Source: Colocasia esculenta
Lineage: Eukaryota; Streptophyta; Magnoliopsida; Alismatales; Araceae
Direction: 5' to 3'
DNA: 64,000 nucleotides
Assembly: GCA_014218235.1 (NCBI GenBank)
Contig: CM024759.1
Coordinates: 75,227,079 to 75,291,078 of the forward strand
Shown here: positions 36,201-47,485 of the stretch, one piece after another
How positions within the stretch are numbered: position 1 is the first letter of the stretch
Layout of the letters: every line of letters begins with the position of its first letter
The notes under the pieces: generated by a model
Told to the model about the DNA's origin: nothing
The model's database searches: none
What the model saw: only the letters and a program-made list of their open reading frames with translations
Program-made: the position numbers and the translations under genes

Positions 36201-39200
36201 TCTGCTGAACTTTTGTCATTTTTCATCTGCATTCCACTAGGTGGAATGCAGATAGTCCAAAACATAGGATTCGTCTAGCTACTTGGAATATAGGAACTTT
36301 AACAGGTAAGGGTTTGGAGTTGGTCAAGTTAATGAGGGATAGAAGGGTTAGCATAGCTTGTCTACAAGAAACTAGGTGGAAAGGATCTAAAGCTAAAGAT
36401 ATTGATGGTTATAAAATTTGGTATACAGGAACTAGTAACTCTAGAAATGGTGTGGCCATAATAATAGATAAAGACTTAAAAGAGAAAGTTGTAGAAGTTA
36501 TAGATTGGGAGATAGACTTATCTTAATAAAACTTATCGTAGGTGAGGTTACTTTGAATGTAGTTAGTGCATATGCACCACAAGTGGGTTTAGAAGAGAGC
36601 ATTAAAAAGCATTTTTGGGAGGCTATTGATAGATTGATCCAAAATATCCCTAGTGAAGAGAAAATTTTTATTGGTGGGGATCTTAATGGTCATGTGGGTG
36701 AAAGTAATAGAGGATATGAGAGGATTCATGGAGGATTTGGTTTTGGCGAGAGAAATGACATGGGTACTAGTATTCTTGAGTTTGCTATGGCTTATGATCT
36801 AGTAATTGCTAACACATTCTTTAAGAAGAAAGACGAACACCTAATAACTTACAAGAGTGGAACACTTAGGAGCCAAATTGACTATTTTCTTATTAGAAAG
36901 GCTGATAGAGTTTTGTGTAAAGATTGCAAAGTTATTTCTGGAGAGAGTTTAGCCCCACAACATAGGTTACTAGTAATAGATGTTCGTATTCCAAAATTTA
37001 ATAGAAAAACCATCATAAATAATTGTGCTAAGATTAAGTGGTGGAATTTGAAAAGTAAAAATTTAGAAACATTTAAAAATCATCTAGTAAAAGAAAATGT
37101 TTAGAATTTAGATCAAGAAGTTAATGTAATGTGGAATAATGTCACAAATTGTATAAAAAATGTAGCAAATCAACTCCTAGGTAAATCTAAAGGTAAAAGG
37201 AATATAGAAAGAGAGACTTGGTGGTGGAGTGAGGAAATTCAAAATACCATTAGAGCTAAAAGAGATTGTTTTAAAGCTTGGCAAACAAACAAGAATAATC
37301 AAATTTTAGAAGCTTATAAAATAGCTAAAAAGAGGGCTAAAAGAATAGTTAGTGAAGCTAAGTCCAAGGCGTATGAAGAATTATATAATAAATTAGGAAC
37401 TCGAGAGGGAGAAAAAGACATATTTAAACTTGCTAAATTAAGAGAAAGGAAGAGTAGAGACTTAGATCATATTTGTTGCATTAAGGATGAAGATCAAAAG
37501 GTTTGGTTAAGGATCTAGAGGTTAAAGAGAGATGGTATAACTATTTTCAGAAATTACTTAATGGAAATTATTTAAGGATGCCTCCTTAGAAGAGAATCAA
37601 GAGTCAACAAAATTTGATAAGTATCAGTATTTCAGGCGTATTAAGATGTCAGAAGTGGGCGATGCTTTAAGAAAAATGAAATTGGGTAAGGCCTTAGGAC
37701 CGGATGGCATACCTATTGAAGTGTGGAAAGGCTTAGGAGACTGTGAGAATTATTTTTAACATTTTAAAATTTTTAAATTTTAAGTTTGAAGTTTGATTTT
37801 ATTTGGGTTCTTTATTTATTTACAAGGACATGGTCTTGCTTAGTTCATTTGACCTCCCCCACTAACCGTAGTTAGTGTTAATTATATCAGCGCAAAAGAC
37901 TGAACACCCTTGATTAACCATCAGACAAACCCTTAGAAACAAGAGAATATGACTCACATTTGAATGAGAGGAATTGCACATAAAAGAGAACATGGTTGCG
38001 AATATGCAATCTATTTTTTGGAATTTTTTGATATTTGTTTCATTTTTTATTGATTTTTTAAATGTATTTTCTATTTTTTTGGTATTTTCAGAATTATTTA
38101 TTTTATTTATTTAAGCATTTTCGTGATTTATTTATTTACATTTAAATTATGTGAATTAAGTTTACATTTTTTATTTATTTGATCGATTTAAAGGGGAATT
38201 AGCTTAACATTTTCATTTATTTAATTGTTTTAAACATGAATTGACTTAAGGTGGGTTAAAATTGATGTGAGACATAACTTGTTTGTTGATTTTATGTTAT
38301 TGAAAATTAAAGAATATTATTTGGAAGATATTTTGTTAACACTTGTCGAAAATTTGGTTGATTTTGACTAGGAAATTACGTAGTGCTACGTTTTAAATAA
38401 ACGTGACATTACATGAAATAATTCATATAACGCATTATTGGATGATTAAAAATAGCCCAATGGGCCCAATAAATCACACAAGTTAATTCGCTAATTGTTG
38501 GCCCAATAAGCACAAAATGTCTTGATTAATTGTGTGACAGTACACGTCCGGCCCAATAAGGAGTATTAGGCCCAATAAGAAAATTGGCCCAATGAGAAGA
38601 AGTCCAATGGACCTTTTTATGAACTTGAGAGAAAAGAATCGTGCCTTGCACGATGATCTTAGGGTTGCCTTGCAGACCCTTTTTTCAGACTGCCTTGCAG
38701 TCTTTTTCCCGAAGCCTTGCTCGGGTTTTCTGGCTCAGAAGAAGCTCTCCTCTCCCTGGGGCGCCCCAGGGCTTCTTTTATAGTGGCCGGGCAAAAGACG
38801 CCCGGCCGGAAGGTTTGCGCACCCTCCCCGGGGGTCTGCGCATTTGTCCAGGGGTTTTTACGCAATTTTTAAGTTGCGTATTTGTGCTTTAGTCCCTCTC
38901 TTTCTCTCCTTCTTTCTATTTTCCCTTTCTTCTTTTCGTTGGGGCCTTCCCGGTTTTGCTCTGTGCGAAACAGAGCAGGGAGGAGAGGGCGGCTTGGCGA
39001 TCTCCCTCCCCCTCTCTTCCTTCCTACCGAGAAGCAACAGCAGCGGCGGCGGGAGCAGGGCTGCGGCGGCGAGGGAGCAGGGCCGCGGCGGCGAGGGAGC
39101 AGGGCCGCGGCGGCGTAGGAGCAGGGCCGCGGCTGGGGGTTTGCGGCGGTCTGGAGCCGGGCTGCCGCTGCAGCAGCGGCGGCTGGGTGGCCTGCGGCGG

Positions 39201-42200
39201 CCTGGGGCAGGGCCGCGGTGCCGGCGACGGGAAGAGGCGGCGATGGCGGCGCGGACCCAAGCAGCAGCCGCGGGCAGGGGGCCCTCAGCAGGGACCCGCC
39301 CTTCTCTCCCTGTCTCTTGCAGGCAGCGGCTGAGGAGGGGGGGGGGGGTGAGGCCGGACTTCCAGGTATCCCTCTCTCCTGTGCGTATATGTCTTTCTCC
39401 TTTGGATTTGCTTGTTTTACCCCTTCCGTTCCGTTCCCCCCTTCGACAGTAGGAAGCCAAAAAAATGGCACAACAGAGACATTGGTATTAAATGGTTAAC
39501 TAAATTTTTCAATAAAATTTTAAAGGAACGGAGAATGCCAGAAGAATGGAGAAAAAATGTTGTAGTTCCTTTCTATAAAAACAAAGGGGATATTCAAAGC
39601 TGTAATAATTACCGCGGAATTAAGCTTATGAGTCACACTATGAAACTTTGGGAAAGAGTAATTGAGAGCCGAGTGCGATGCATGACTAGTATATCAAAAA
39701 ATCAATTTGGTTTTATGCCTAGTAGATCTACTACAGAAGCTATTTTCTTATTGCGTCAGTTAATGGAGAAGTATAGAGAGATGAGAAGAGATTTATATAT
39801 GGTTTTTCTTGATTTGGAGAAGGCGTATGATCGAGTACCGAGAGACTTGATTTGGTGGGCATTAACAAAGAAGGGAGTCTCTCAAGGATATGTTGACTTG
39901 ATTCAGGACATGTACGAGGGTGCTACTACTAGTGTGAGAACTATTGCTGGAGAACCCGTGAATTTCCGGTCACTATAGGTTTGCATCAAGGTTCTGCCCT
40001 AAGTCCATATCTCTTTGCTCTGGTTATAGATGAGGTGACAAAACATTTACATGATGATATCCCTTGGTGTATGCTATTTGCAGATGATATTGTCCTAATT
40101 GATGAGAGTATTGATGGTTTAAATGTTAAGTTAGAAAGTTGGAGACATGCTTTGGAGTCTAAAGGTTTTAAAATTAGTAGGAGTAAGTCTGAGTTTATGT
40201 ACTGTAATTATAGTAATCAAAGGGTTCCTCAAGGAGATGTGGTTCAAATTGGTGGTCAAGATATTTCTAAGAGTAGTAGCTTTCGATACTTGGGATCTAT
40301 CATCCAAAAGAATGAGGAGATTTATGGCGATGTGGCACACATGATTAAGGCAGGTTGGGTAAAGTGGAGAAGTGCATCAGGAGTCCTTTGTGATCGTCGT
40401 ATACCAGTGAAACTTAAAGGAAAGTTTTATAGAACGGCAGTGAGGCCTGCATTATTATATGGCACGGAGTGTTGGGCAGTGCGAAAGGAACACGTAAATA
40501 AAATATGTGTAGCAGAGATGAGGATGCTGAGATGGATGTGTGGTAAGACTAAGAAAGATAAGATTAGGAATGAGCGCTTCCGCGAGGATCTGGGGATAGC
40601 TCCAATTGATAGAAAAATGAGAGAAAATAGACTTAGGTGGTTTGGACACGTGTACCGTCGCCCTAACTCGGCGCCGGTTAAAAGATGTGACCAAATTTTA
40701 GTGGATGCTAGTAAAAGAGCTAGGGGAAGGCCTAAAATGAGATGGTGCAATGTTATTAAGAAGGATTTGGACTTTTTGAGTTTAAACACGACTATAGCAC
40801 TTGATAGAAATCTTTGGCGGAAAAGGATTCATGTAGCCGACCCCAAATAATGGGATAAGGCTCTGATGATGATGATGATGATTCCACTAGCATAGTCCCA
40901 CATATATGTCTGTTTCTCTGGTCTTGGCATCTGGTAAAATCTCTGTATTGCATGTGATTTTTTTGGGAAGAAAAATTGTGATTGCACCACCAATGCTATT
41001 GAAAAGTACATAGAAGAGGTTTAATCAGGGAGGATGAGGAGAGTTTCCTTAACCAATAAACACTACAAGGAAGATAACTCAGAATGAATACTGCAGCAAC
41101 AACCACCACCCGAAAAGAAACTTGCTATGACAAAGTAACTATAAGATGAAGAACCATCATATGTCCTACTGAAAACAAGGAAAAAGAAAATTACAGAGTA
41201 GAGTGCTGACCACTGTAGTCCACCATCCCCCCCCCCTTCCTGGACCTTACATGGGGAACTGAATTCTGTATGGTCATGGTCATCTAATCTGCAATCCCAA
41301 GATAAACATGGCTTTTGGGAAATTTCCTCACTTTTCCAGTCATTAGTTGAAGTTATTGTTCAGAGGAATGGCAGGCTTGGCCAAAGTAGGAAGGACTATT
41401 TCGAATGGCAGGCTTGACAATTCTCAACATTCCTATTTTCTGTATTGCTTTAGGTAAGGTACTGTATGTTGTCCTTAGACGACCTTTTCATGTTGAAACA
41501 GAAGAATGTGAGTTTTTCTCTTATGTAGTCACCTTGGGGATAGAAGAGAGGGAAAGCAGATTCGGTCTTTTAAGCAAGAAATAGCGGAAGGAAACCATCC
41601 TGCTTTGATTAATTTGTTTGCTATGTTTAGGGCGGCCATTGAGTATGAAAAGAAAGGATATGCAGAAAATTTTGAGCAAGGTCAAGTGATGGAGAAGAAC
41701 TTGATTGCGATGGCCCGTGAGGTGGAGAAGCTACGTGCAGAGGTTGCTAATGTTGAGAAGAGAGCACAAGCTGCAGCTGCTGCTGGAAACCCAGGTGCTT
41801 GCTTATTGCGATTTCTCATCCTTATGCTGCAGAGAGCCAAAGTTATTTTTGTTTATACTGCGATTTCTGCAAGCATCATTCTGATGCCGTCCTCTTGAGA
41901 GATGCAAATCTTTTGCTTATGTCTACTTTTCTTTCTTGTGAGGTTACATCATATATTTGAACATTTCACATACAGTCTATTTGTCCTCGATTTGCTTAAT
42001 AAAATGTTCAGCATCTAAAAGTTTTTCTTTCCAAACAGACACCTTCACTGTATTGCATATTTCTTTTCTCATTAATAGTTTTATTCACCATGTTTCTTCT
42101 ATCTAATAGTTTTTCAACAGTTTCTATGCATAAGAGTAATTGTATTTTGACAGAGTGATTGTGAACATGGCATGAATCGTTTTGAGGTGAATAGTACCTT

Positions 42201-43463
42201 GCAGAGGATGAGCTTATTGTGCTTAAAACATGGTTCTTCCAATCAAATGGCAGGATAAATTTAGCATCAGTTCATTGTTTTGTCCCCGTTTTTCACTGTG
42301 TTTCCAGAGCTGCTGACATGATTCTTTTTAACCCATTGTCCTGGAACTGACTGCACATTGTCTTTATCCTTTAGTCATTTTTAAGGGAAATAGATATGTA
42401 GAAAAGAGAAAACATTGCTTCCCCGCAGATTGCCATGAAATGTCATGGTTTATGAAATAGTCTTCATAATTCCCTGTGAAGAATATCCTGAGTAACCATC
42501 CAAGAATACGATTCATGTTTTGGATGAAGGGTGGTGGTGCCATAGCATATCTGCTAGATTGAAAAGGCAGACATTTCTATGCTTGCTCATCAATATCAAA
42601 CCTATTTTAAATAATGACAAGAAATGTGGCTTTGATGAACCTAAGTCGCTGGTGTTGCTTTCAAGTGTTTGCACCGACATCTTACTATTTATGTCCTGGG
42701 TATTTTAATATATTAACTACTACTGGATGTTTATTTGTATGCTCTGATAACCTCTGTGTTTGCAGATATTTGCACGAATACTAATGTAGACATACCTCTT
42801 GAAATCGTAATTGCATAGATACCCTTCTTAAAGATGAATTTATTATGAATTCCCTTTTTATTGCATGAATGACATTCTCGTTGGAGAAACACTTAATTGC
42901 ACTTCCGAAGTGCTCTTCAGGCCTTCCATTGGGCAATGCAACGGCGACGCATTGTGTGCACCCAATGAGAGGCCTTTGGAAGTGCAGCAAGTGTTTCTTG
43001 TTGTGGCATATATATATATACGTCTTTTGGAAAAATGACCATGAGACTTCTTCTCCCCGAAAGGAGGGTGGCTACATGGTTATGGTTTAAGAGGTATTCT
43101 TTTGCTAAGTAGAAAGTTATAAGGGCATCGATGCAAAACTCTCTTGAAATAATCCACCAACTCTTTATTTTTGCCTTGATTATTTTGCATCTACAGGCAG
43201 TGGAGGCTACAGCGGGAATTATGTAAACGCTAATCCTGCATATGGGGGAAATCCTTATCCAGTTGGCTATGGCATGAATGCCGTATGTTCCTCTTGCTCC
43301 TTGCTCTTAGCATCTCATTGATGCATCCCATCTAGTAATTTGGTCATATGTTTGTTTTCTGATTGTCCAGGTGTCTGGAGTAGCAGAAGCGGCTCCTCAG
43401 TATGGATCTGCTCACGGCTCCTGGGGTGCATATGATACGCAACGAACTCATGGACACAGGTGA
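33234..43463 (+). CDS. FLXL1: Protein FLX-like 1 (FRIGIDA-associated coiled-coil family)
   Basis: Five exons join in frame: 33234-33602, 33993-34228, 41631-41794, 43197-43282 and 43371-43463. All four introns are GT-AG. The 316 codons give a 315-residue protein. The start at 33234 gives MSGRSHHRMGGG, like MSGR at the start of Arabidopsis FLX-like 1. A Pro/Gly/His-rich N-terminus (about 1-70) precedes a long coiled coil (about 70-260) with the family phrases RLAAQHQEIQGLL, NQRLAATHVALKQEL, RQELTDQVQVLNQDL and YEKKGYAENFEQGQ. A Gly/Tyr-rich tail follows and ends THGHR. Family knowledge: FLX and some FLX-like proteins support FRIGIDA-dependent activation of FLC in Arabidopsis; the role of FLX-like 1 is less clear, and a flowering role here is only inference. 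At the exon 2-3 junction the usual Arg appears as Gly (RIGAAIEYE). The exon 2 acceptor could also be at 33995. Intron 2 is enlarged by mobile elements. Confidence 0.9.
34970..35029 (+). pseudogene. Fragment of an L1-type LINE RNase H domain
   Basis: The + strand reads LLIYRESNQVADALANHAC and then stop. The phrase RExNxxADALA is the usual end of the RNase H domain in plant L1-type LINEs. The flanks do not give a longer match by eye, so this is a scrap of an older insertion. Confidence 0.45.
36255..37510 (+). pseudogene. LINE apurinic endonuclease domain and linker, broken
   Basis: Consecutive frames (about 36255-36525, 36505-37104 and 37129-37518) form one protein. Endonuclease motifs are LATWNIGTLTGKG, CLQETRWKGSK with the catalytic Glu, GGDLNGHVG, SQIDYFLI and a late AxQHRLLV with the catalytic His. 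A shift near 36520, a stop at 37102-37104 and another break near 37515 prevent translation. The linker after the endonuclease is Lys-rich. It would nick target DNA to prime reverse transcription; this copy cannot. Confidence 0.85.
37560..37741 (+). pseudogene. LINE linker before the reverse transcriptase, interrupted
   Basis: The region reads up to ALGPDGIPIEVWKGLGD, the usual start of the plant RTE reverse transcriptase domain. It is then cut by the solo LTR at 37742 and resumes at 39481 with IGIKWLTKFFNKI. GAGAC at 37737-37741 is the left copy of the LTR target duplication. Confidence 0.8.
37742..39475 (-). mobile_element. Solo LTR inserted in the LINE, 1734 bp
   Basis: The LTR starts TGTGAGAATTATT and ends GGCACAACA, with GAGAC on both sides (37737-37741 and 39476-39480). 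Removing it and one GAGAC rejoins the LINE in register. A TATAAAAG box reads on the minus strand at 38775-38782. The right third is very GC-rich and holds a tandem repeat. Long frames over the GC-rich part (up to 202 codons, on both strands) are compositional artefacts. Confidence 0.93.
39040..39200. repeat. GC-rich tandem repeat GGGAGCAGGGCCGCGGCGGC
   Basis: About four to five imperfect copies of a 22-24-base unit (GAGGGAGCAGGGCCGCGGCG) lie within the solo LTR, followed by looser GCGGC repeats. Several G-runs make quadruplex formation possible. Confidence 0.75.
39481..40850 (+). pseudogene. LINE reverse transcriptase, frameshifted
   Basis: The first frame (to 39978) carries RMPEEWRKNVVVPFYKNKGD, QFGFMPSRSTTEAIF and FLDLEKAYDRVPRDL. 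The second frame (39981-40850) carries HQGSALSPYLFALVIDE, the catalytic LFADDIVLI, and the C-terminal RLRWFGHVYRRP typical of plant RTE elements; it ends HVADPK and stop. One base shift near 39970 separates the frames. With the upstream breaks, the copy is dead. Confidence 0.92.
41795..43196 (+). other. Intron 3 of the FLX-like gene
   Basis: This is a 1.4-kb GT-AG intron. It holds no gene. Its distal half contains an imperfect hairpin (42884-42998) inside what may be a small MITE; AAGAGGTAT-like phrases recur in inverted form near 42795 and 43090. Confidence 0.8.
42884..42998. repeat. Imperfect hairpin in FLX-like intron 3
   Basis: The left arm runs AGAAACACTT, GCACTTCC, AGGCCT, CATTGGG; the right arm carries the complements in reverse order to AAGTGTTTCT. 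The left arm has about 12 extra bases. The loop, near 42935-42955, is GC-rich. It could be the core of a MITE or a foldback precursor. Confidence 0.6.
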
Positions 43464-44536
43464 AAGGAATGGTTTCATCATGCGTGTTAACCGGCAAGTT
43501 ATCTTCAGAAAGCCTTTTATCTTCGTAGCATCGCGATGGTTAGAATGTGATGGGATGTTATGCTGGGTCTGAAATCCAATATTTTTTTCTAGTTGATGGG
43601 AGATGGTGGGTATGAATGTTTGATGAGTATCCAATATTTTTCCTGGCTTCTGCCTTCAGCAGCCTTGGTCATTCAGCCATGGACTTGGTTGAAGCTGTCT
43701 GATGTTTCTGACCATGGTCTCTGAATTAAGCTGAAGATGTTCTGATGCTGATCGTTATCATCTGTGTTTGTCTTTTCATCCATCTTGCTGTGGGCATAAT
43801 TCATTGCTTCACCGGGTCTAACGCAGTTCCTGTTTCCCCTATTCGAGTGTTATTTGGTGCGCCACCTGGTGATCCGCACCGTCCAGTGTACGAGTGAGTG
43901 TGCTTTTTTTAATCTATTTTTATCTTGTCGTATACGGGACGATTGTCGATCGAATCATCTGAAAAAAAGTAAAAAAAGAGATCGTATACTACGGGATCGA
44001 TGATCGAGGCACCCTTGGCACTTCAAAATAAAAGATTAACAAAAATGCACTGCAATTATGAGGTGTGATGTGTGATCTTTTTGGTACTACTGTTTCAGTA
44101 CGTATAGGGTAAGTTCTGACTCTGATCAACACACGCATCACGTGAAGATGCTATCTGGTCTTTTGATTTACGCGGTGGAAGTGAGTTCTTAGAAAAGCTT
44201 GTTGTTCGGTGATTAAGTTATCATATTATATGATTTCAAGCACAATTTTTGAGGGTCTGTGTTATTAAGGCTTCTGTGTACCTTCAAAATTTTACTTTAA
44301 GGTGTTTAATTGAATTGTCCTGTTGTTAAACAACTAAATTTTCTCTTCTTATTGGGATATGATCTTTCTAAGGAGTTGGTGGGTTTCTTAAAAAGTGAGC
44401 CAGATCCAATCAACACTATTCTGATAAACTAGCCGAGAGGTCGCCGGAGCTTTTCATATGATTCGCCGTACAAGATTTGGGAGTATCGTCTTGACAATGA
44501 CGCTGATCTATCCCAGATCAGGCTTGGTGTTTAAAG
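43464..44536. other. 3' flank of the FLX-like gene
   Basis: The untranslated 3' region probably extends for a few hundred bases; I do not see a decisive poly(A) signal. No other gene is seen. GTTTAAAG at 44529-44536 is the left target duplication of the hAT MITE. Confidence 0.5.
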
Positions 44537-45045
44537 TAGGGATGTCAATTAATTGGATCCGGATTGAGTTTATATGAGTTCGGCCTAAGTTTAACTCATC
44601 AATATGTAAATTTAAACTCGACCTAAGTCCAAGCAATGCTAGGTCGAGTTGGGTTAGATCCTATATGTTTACAAAATTGTAAAGTCCGATTAAAGTCCGA
44701 TCTGATTTGAATATTTAAATAAAAAATTAATTAATAATAAAAATAATATGTTTAATAATATAAAAGTTATAATCTAACTCAATTAAGTAGAGTTTTGATG
44801 TTACTTATTTAATTTATTTGAAAAGAGAGTTAATTTTTAACTAAGTAAAATTTAAAAAAGAAAAAAGAGCTGGTTGGGTCGGTCTATCGGGTCGAACTCA
44901 AAGTTCGAGTTCGGCTCATGGGTTTAGTTGGGTTGGACTTTTAAACTACTAAAAATTTATGGGTCGAAAAGAGTCTTGCGGTCCCGCCCAAAATCAGGCC
45001 ACGCTTGCGAGCCTGTCGGGCTAGCCCGACCCATTGACAGCCTTA
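44537..45045. mobile_element. hAT-type MITE, 509 bp
   Basis: The ends TAGGGATGTCAAT and ATTGACAGCCTTA are inverted repeats with two mismatches. The 8-bp duplication GTTTAAAG (44529-44536 and 45046-45053) is typical of hAT elements. No transposase is present. The interior repeats GGGTCGGG/GTTCGGC phrases. Confidence 0.88.
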
Positions 45046-45055
45046 GTTTAAAGTT

Positions 45056-45674
45056 GAGAAAAGTTTAGTGTATTTGCAGCACGTGCAAGTGCAGTAAGAT
45101 GATACTTGTGGTATTTATGTGGCATCACATGGGATGTCATCTCAGCAACTAGAAACGAGCGGTGATGGTGGTCGGAAGCGGTGATTGATGGTAGTCGGTG
45201 GTTGATGATTGGGATCCAAATTATAAAGTTTGGGTTTTTAAATATAAATATTTGATTCCAAAATGCAAAACTTGAGTTCCAAAATATTACCTTAGAGTTT
45301 AAAAATATTAACTAAGTTTTTAATATTTAGACTCTAAAATATAAACTTTAGACTCCAAAATACTACCTTTACGGTTTGAAAAAATATGGGCTCTAAAATA
45401 TTATATTTAGGATTTAAAAATATTAATTGAGTTTTTAATATTTGAGCTCTAAAATAAAAAAGTTTGGGCTCCAAAATATAAATTTTGAGTTTCAAAATGT
45501 AAATCTTAGCTCCAAAATAGTGATATGGGATCCAGTCGCCCGTCGCCACTGATCGCGATCATCGATAGCTGTCACTACTAGCCACTGTTTATTGCTTCTA
45601 GTTGCTGAGGTGGCAGCTCATGTGGTGCCACATGAGTGCCATATTGAGTGCTGCAAGTGCAGTAAACTTTTCTC
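45056..45674. mobile_element. Mutator-like MITE, 619 bp
   Basis: Long inverted repeats (over 100 bases, imperfect) start GAGAAAAGTTTAGTG at the left and GAGAAAAGTTTACTG at the right. The 9-bp flanks TTTAAAGTT (45047-45055) and TTTAAAGTA (45675-45683) match at 8 of 9, as in Mutator-like elements. The core (about 45220-45530) is a degenerate array of CTCCAAAATATAAA-like units. No transposase is encoded. Confidence 0.83.
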
Positions 45675-45683
45675 TTTAAAGTA

Positions 45684-47485
45684 TGACCGACTTATCAAGT
45701 GGACCTAAAACTCGAGACACATTTTAATTGGTCGATGCATATGCCATGCAACATGTGCTTGTGTCAATCAAGACATGCCATGCGAGCGGGCTCTTGTCAA
45801 GTCCTCCTGTAGTGAGCTCATCATTTAAGGGCATATAACTATGAACCATATGGATGCTTAGTATGTTGGCATCTTAAGTGGCATTTGGGAGCATGTTGGG
45901 GAGATTTTGAGACGTAAAATATATGACAACACCTAACGCGTTGCCAAGTGTTCTTGGTCTCTTTCAATTTGCGTGCAAGTTGATTCAAGGTAGGAGGAGA
46001 GAGATAGATAGAGATATTTTCTCTCTCCTCTATTTGCAAAAGTGGGTTTCAACCACTTGTGTGGAATCGCGCATAGGCGACGAGGTTGAGGTGTGTCGAA
46101 ACCTTTTGCAAAAACACATGGCTTTTTATTTTATTTTTTAAATGTGTGAAGATACCTTTTGCGCCGGCGACGAGGCCTGGTCGCCCATACTGCAAAAGGC
46201 ACAAGCGACGAGGCCGCAAAGCGCTACCATGCAACGTTTTCACGTGAAAATGACTATTGCCGATTTTTGCTTTTCGGCAAGCGTTGCCAAACGCTGGCTT
46301 AGTCACCTCAGATTAATTCTAGATCGAAAGTCACCAAAATAGTATTTCGCTAAGATCCTTGTATAGATATCTCTACTCTAGCCACGAAGGAGAGGATTTT
46401 TAATCATAAAAAAATATATATATATTTCTTTTATTCTTATTCATAAGACTAACTTAGATATCTGAGGGTGTTTCCCCACCTTGAAGGGGGGCCTAACAAA
46501 GTCTTTTATGTCATTGGAAAAGATCGCTTGGGGCTCTTTGTAGACAAGGACATCTCATATCAAATGACCGACTTTTACTTTAGCTTCCTAAAGACTCCAT
46601 ATAGAGTTTTCTAAAAAAATTCCTCTTAGCTCTTGTTGGCTCGCAAACTCTTGTTGGACGGCTCTTCAGAACACTTACCTCACTTGGTGCTGACCTTTGC
46701 TTGAAATCAAATCTATATCGGATCAAATACATCTACCAACTACCAACTAAGTCTCTATTATCTTGAGATGATTACCTACATATTTTGAATTTAGTTTTGA
46801 TTCATGCAAAAGTTCTCTCTTACTTTGAAGGAAAGGGCTGCCCACTTGGAAACCCTAACTGCCATTAAGATGCACAAGTGGAAAGGTCTCTGGCATCTTT
46901 GTCGGCGGAATTCTCATTGAAGGTGGCTTGCCACCCTTGGGGCAGTTCGGTGGGTGGGGGGATCCATCTTCGAGCCCTCCCCCTCTCTCTCCTTCTATGT
47001 TGCAATCGTGCCTCCTCTTCGCCCCTTTGCTTCCTCCATTGGTCGTCCTATTGCCGCCTCTCTCTTCCCCTCATCAGGCCTTCCTTTCCCTTCTTCTAGC
47101 TTTCGCTTTCACAAGTTTCTGCACCATCCCCTTCTTCATAAACTTGTCACCTCTCTCCATTCACCTCTTTTCCTTGCCTTTGTCCTTGGCCCCTTTCCTT
47201 TTCTTCTCCTAGCAACTTCTCCCAAGTTGTCCCCTTCAACCCCCTCGCGCTTCCCTTTTGTGACTTTGCCTTCCCTCCATCTTGCGAGCTCTCTCTTGCT
47301 TTGCTCTAGACCCTTAGTCTCCATCCCTTCTCTTGGTGTGTCTTATGTCCCTTGCACCTCACATCCTTCTTCCCACCTCCATCCTATCCTCTTTCCCCAC
47401 AATTGTTGTCCTTTACTGATATCTAGACCTCTAACCCCAACTTGAGGCTATCTCTCCTGGTGCCCAACCCCTCTCTATTGGCCAC
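45684..47485. other. Intergenic DNA, no supported gene
   Basis: A GC-richer patch at 46030-46330 repeats GGCGACGAGG phrases. The + strand from about 46970 to 47460 is pyrimidine-rich and is open in several frames (up to 163 codons at 46954-47445) without recognisable protein similarity. These may be decayed elements. No RNA gene is seen. Confidence 0.5.

Larger units (their letters stand above)
36241..40880 (+). mobile_element. RTE-type LINE in FLX-like intron 2, target duplication ATTCCACTAG
   Basis: ATTCCACTAG lies on both sides (36231-36240 and 40881-40890). The element ends in a short (ATG)n tail, about 40863-40880, as in plant RTE elements. It encodes an endonuclease and a reverse transcriptase in broken frames. 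Its own length without the inserted solo LTR and the duplicated GAGAC is about 2.9 kb. It lies in the gene's sense orientation. Confidence 0.93.
34229..41630 (+). other. Intron 2 of the FLX-like gene, enlarged by nested transposons
   Basis: The intron is 7.4 kb; the LINE with its nested LTR accounts for 4.65 kb. The donor follows CGCATCGG and the acceptor is CTATGTTTAG. The remaining 2.7 kb is ordinary intronic DNA, with one LINE RNase H-like scrap near 34970. Short frames such as 35077-35424 have no recognised similarity. Confidence 0.85.

Noticed and set aside
38844..39499. Frames of up to 202 codons on both strands
   Set aside because: They overlap a GC-rich tandem repeat within a solo LTR, where stop codons are rare by composition; no domain is recognisable.
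46954..47445. 163-codon frame in a pyrimidine-rich stretch
   Set aside because: It is Ser/Pro/Leu-rich because of CT-rich composition; overlapping frames are also open and no similarity is recognised.
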